Shown piece by piece: positions 62,902 to 64,000 of a stretch of DNA of 64,000 nt. The DNA is from Nitratidesulfovibrio termitidis HI1 (GTDB lineage: Bacteria > Desulfobacterota > Desulfovibrionia > Desulfovibrionales > Desulfovibrionaceae), in contig NZ_KI632512.1 of NCBI RefSeq assembly GCF_000504305.1, forward strand, positions 2,106,250 through 2,170,249. Reading direction: 5' to 3'. The notes below the pieces were generated by a model that was given only the letters and a program-made list of their open reading frames with translations, ran no database searches and was not told the DNA's origin. Position 1 is the first letter of the stretch. Each line of letters starts with the position of its first letter. A program made the translations under genes and the position numbers.

Positions 62902-63909
62902 ATGGATTCGGAAACCGGCAGACATTCCGTGACGGGGCACGGCACGACATACCGCCTGCCCTTCGCCTTCGATGTGGCCCCGGCATGTGCCGCCCGGAAG
63001 GAACGACTGACCCGCTGCCTGCGGCTGGAGTCGGTCTGCTTCGCTGCCTGGCCCGCGCAGGAGGAAGAATGGCGGGGCAACCTGCTGCTGCGCGCGGCTG
63101 GCGGCTATTCCATGCGCATCAACAGCGGCGTGCCGTTGCTGCCAACATGCCCGGACGTCATGTGGAACGAAGGCCACGTGCGCGAGGCCGAAGCCTGGTT
63201 CGCCGCGCGCGGTCTGCCCCCGCAGTTCCGGCTGCCGGAACCGCTGGAAGGGGGAGACGTAGCGGCGGATACCGCTGACGGAGAATCCGGGCGCGATGCG
63301 ACGGCGGCCCCCGGCTGCGGTGCGGGGTGCGGACTGGACCCCGTGCTTGCCGCCATGGGCTATACCGCCACCGATCCCACACTGGTGCAGGAACTGGATC
63401 TGGCCGGTTGGGCCGTGGGCGCGGAAACCGGCGCGCCTGATTCCGCAGTCCGCCCCGTGACTGTGCACACCGGGCCCACCGTACCCACCACGCCCTCACC
63501 ATCCCGCCAGTGCCTCATGGTGGACCACGCCGCATGGCTGACGGCGGAAGGCACGTTGCGTGGCCGCACGGGCAGCGCCACGGAGAATCCCGTCCTGCGC
63601 ACCCTGCTGGCCACTCTGGGTACGACCGGCCAGACTTGGCTGTTGTGCGCGGATGGTCAGCCCGCAGTATGCGGCCTTGGGGTGCGCACCGACCAGGATT
63701 ACGGCATCTTCGCCGTGGTGGCTCGTCCGGATTTGCGGCGACAAGGGCACGGACGCGCACTGGTCGCCGCCATGCTGACGGCGGCCCGGCGTGACGGTGC
63801 CTGCGTCGCATGGCTGCAAGTGGGGCAAGAAAATACCCCCGCCCGTGCGTTGTATGAGGGGCTGGGCTTCGCCACCAGCTACGGATACTGGTATCGCGTG
63901 CGGCGTTGA
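62902..63909 (+). CDS. GNAT-family N-acetyltransferase
   Basis: ATG 62902 follows AGGGAG (62891-62896). The 335-residue protein has a C-terminal GNAT domain (about 225-335). The acetyl-CoA-binding motif is VVARPDLRRQGHGRALVAAML (motif A, about 272-292), and motif B is NTPARALYEGLGFATSYGYWYRVR. The N-terminal 200 residues resemble the first half of two-domain GNATs and include a Cys/Gly-rich loop. Its start is 70 bases beyond the insertion sequence, so its promoter region was replaced by IS sequence. The substrate is unknown. The last 91 bases of the window show nothing. Confidence 0.85.
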   Translation: MDSETGRHSVTGHGTTYRLPFAFDVAPACAARKERLTRCLRLESVCFAAWPAQEEEWRGNLLLRAAGGYSMRINSGVPLLPTCPDVMWNEGHVREAEAWFAARGLPPQFRLPEPLEGGDVAADTADGESGRDATAAPGCGAGCGLDPVLAAMGYTATDPTLVQELDLAGWAVGAETGAPDSAVRPVTVHTGPTVPTTPSPSRQCLMVDHAAWLTAEGTLRGRTGSATENPVLRTLLATLGTTGQTWLLCADGQPAVCGLGVRTDQDYGIFAVVARPDLRRQGHGRALVAAMLTAARRDGACVAWLQVGQENTPARALYEGLGFATSYGYWYRVRR

Positions 63910-64000
63910 GTCCTTTCGGGCGGGAACGGAGCAATAGTGCCAGGTCCGGGTCGATGTCATCCGTCTCAGCCCGGCCTTGTCCGAATCCGACCGCACCCCC

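Noticed and set aside
63496-63996. Minus-strand ORF at the end of the window
   Set aside because: It is antisense to the GNAT domain, has no motif, and the plus-strand gene is well supported.

Overview
The window is 64 kb of high-GC DNA whose gene content fits a sulfate-reducing Desulfovibrionaceae bacterium (Desulfovibrio or Nitratidesulfovibrio-like). The pointers are an octaheme cytochrome c operon under a sigma-54 regulator, a chemoreceptor ending in a hemerythrin domain, an FmdE-molybdopterin fusion, polar flagellar hook genes rich in Ser, Thr and Asp, and cysteine-bearing PAS domains. The assignment rests on gene content and protein style only. There is no rRNA and no CRISPR array; one tRNA-Val(UAC) is present.

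Layout. 1-3.8 kb: the end of nuoL, then nuoM and nuoN of a complex I-type proton pump. A 147-bp palindromic repeat sits at the nuoL stop codon. 4-9.2 kb: a sulfotransferase-like protein, the FmdE-MoeA-like fusion, an AraC regulator and a DUF2000 protein. 9.4-19 kb: a flagellar block (small zinc-finger anti-sigma-like protein, flgD, flgE, flgK, flgL, fliD) facing a flagellin gene. A second copy of the palindromic repeat lies at the flgE stop codon. 19.2-22.7 kb: an ECF-type sigma factor divergent from a CpxR/CpxA-like pair, with a perfect CpxR-type box between them and a second box downstream of the pair. 23-31.4 kb: a five-gene tripartite efflux operon (FtsX-type permease, ATPase, HlyD-type adaptor, outer-membrane factor, EF-hand lipo- or periplasmic protein) divergent from its own OmpR/EnvZ-type pair. 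The shared intergenic region carries three identical heptamers exactly 38 bp apart.

31.7-40.5 kb: a Cache-PAS chemoreceptor with a flagellar-type promoter, tRNA-Val, a GAF protein with a kinase-like helical region but no ATPase, then a minus-strand set (small basic protein, KpsD-like polysaccharide exporter, lipoprotein) and a PAS sigma-54 activator. 41-45.2 kb: a three-gene electron-transfer operon (Tat-exported four-cluster ferredoxin fused to membrane helices, octaheme cytochrome, cytochrome b) behind a sigma-54 promoter. 45.3-53.2 kb: bifunctional PFK-2/FBPase-2, a small membrane protein, the hemerythrin chemoreceptor, rdgB and a PAS histidine kinase. 53.5-64 kb: rimO; a two-gene cassette of RecQ helicase-phosphoribosyltransferase fusion plus divergent DprA-like protein; rpsA and sppA; an IS3-family element; a GNAT acetyltransferase.

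The cassette at 55.0-58.5 kb is the best candidate for an uncharacterised system: two DNA-handling proteins with nucleotide-type ligand domains, abutting and probably translationally coupled, between housekeeping genes. Other signals worth checking are the structured palindromic repeat with a compensatory base change, the paired CpxR-type boxes, the conflict between sigma-54 promoter and leader peptide ahead of the cytochrome operon, and a shared Asp-box-like domain in FlgK and FlgL.
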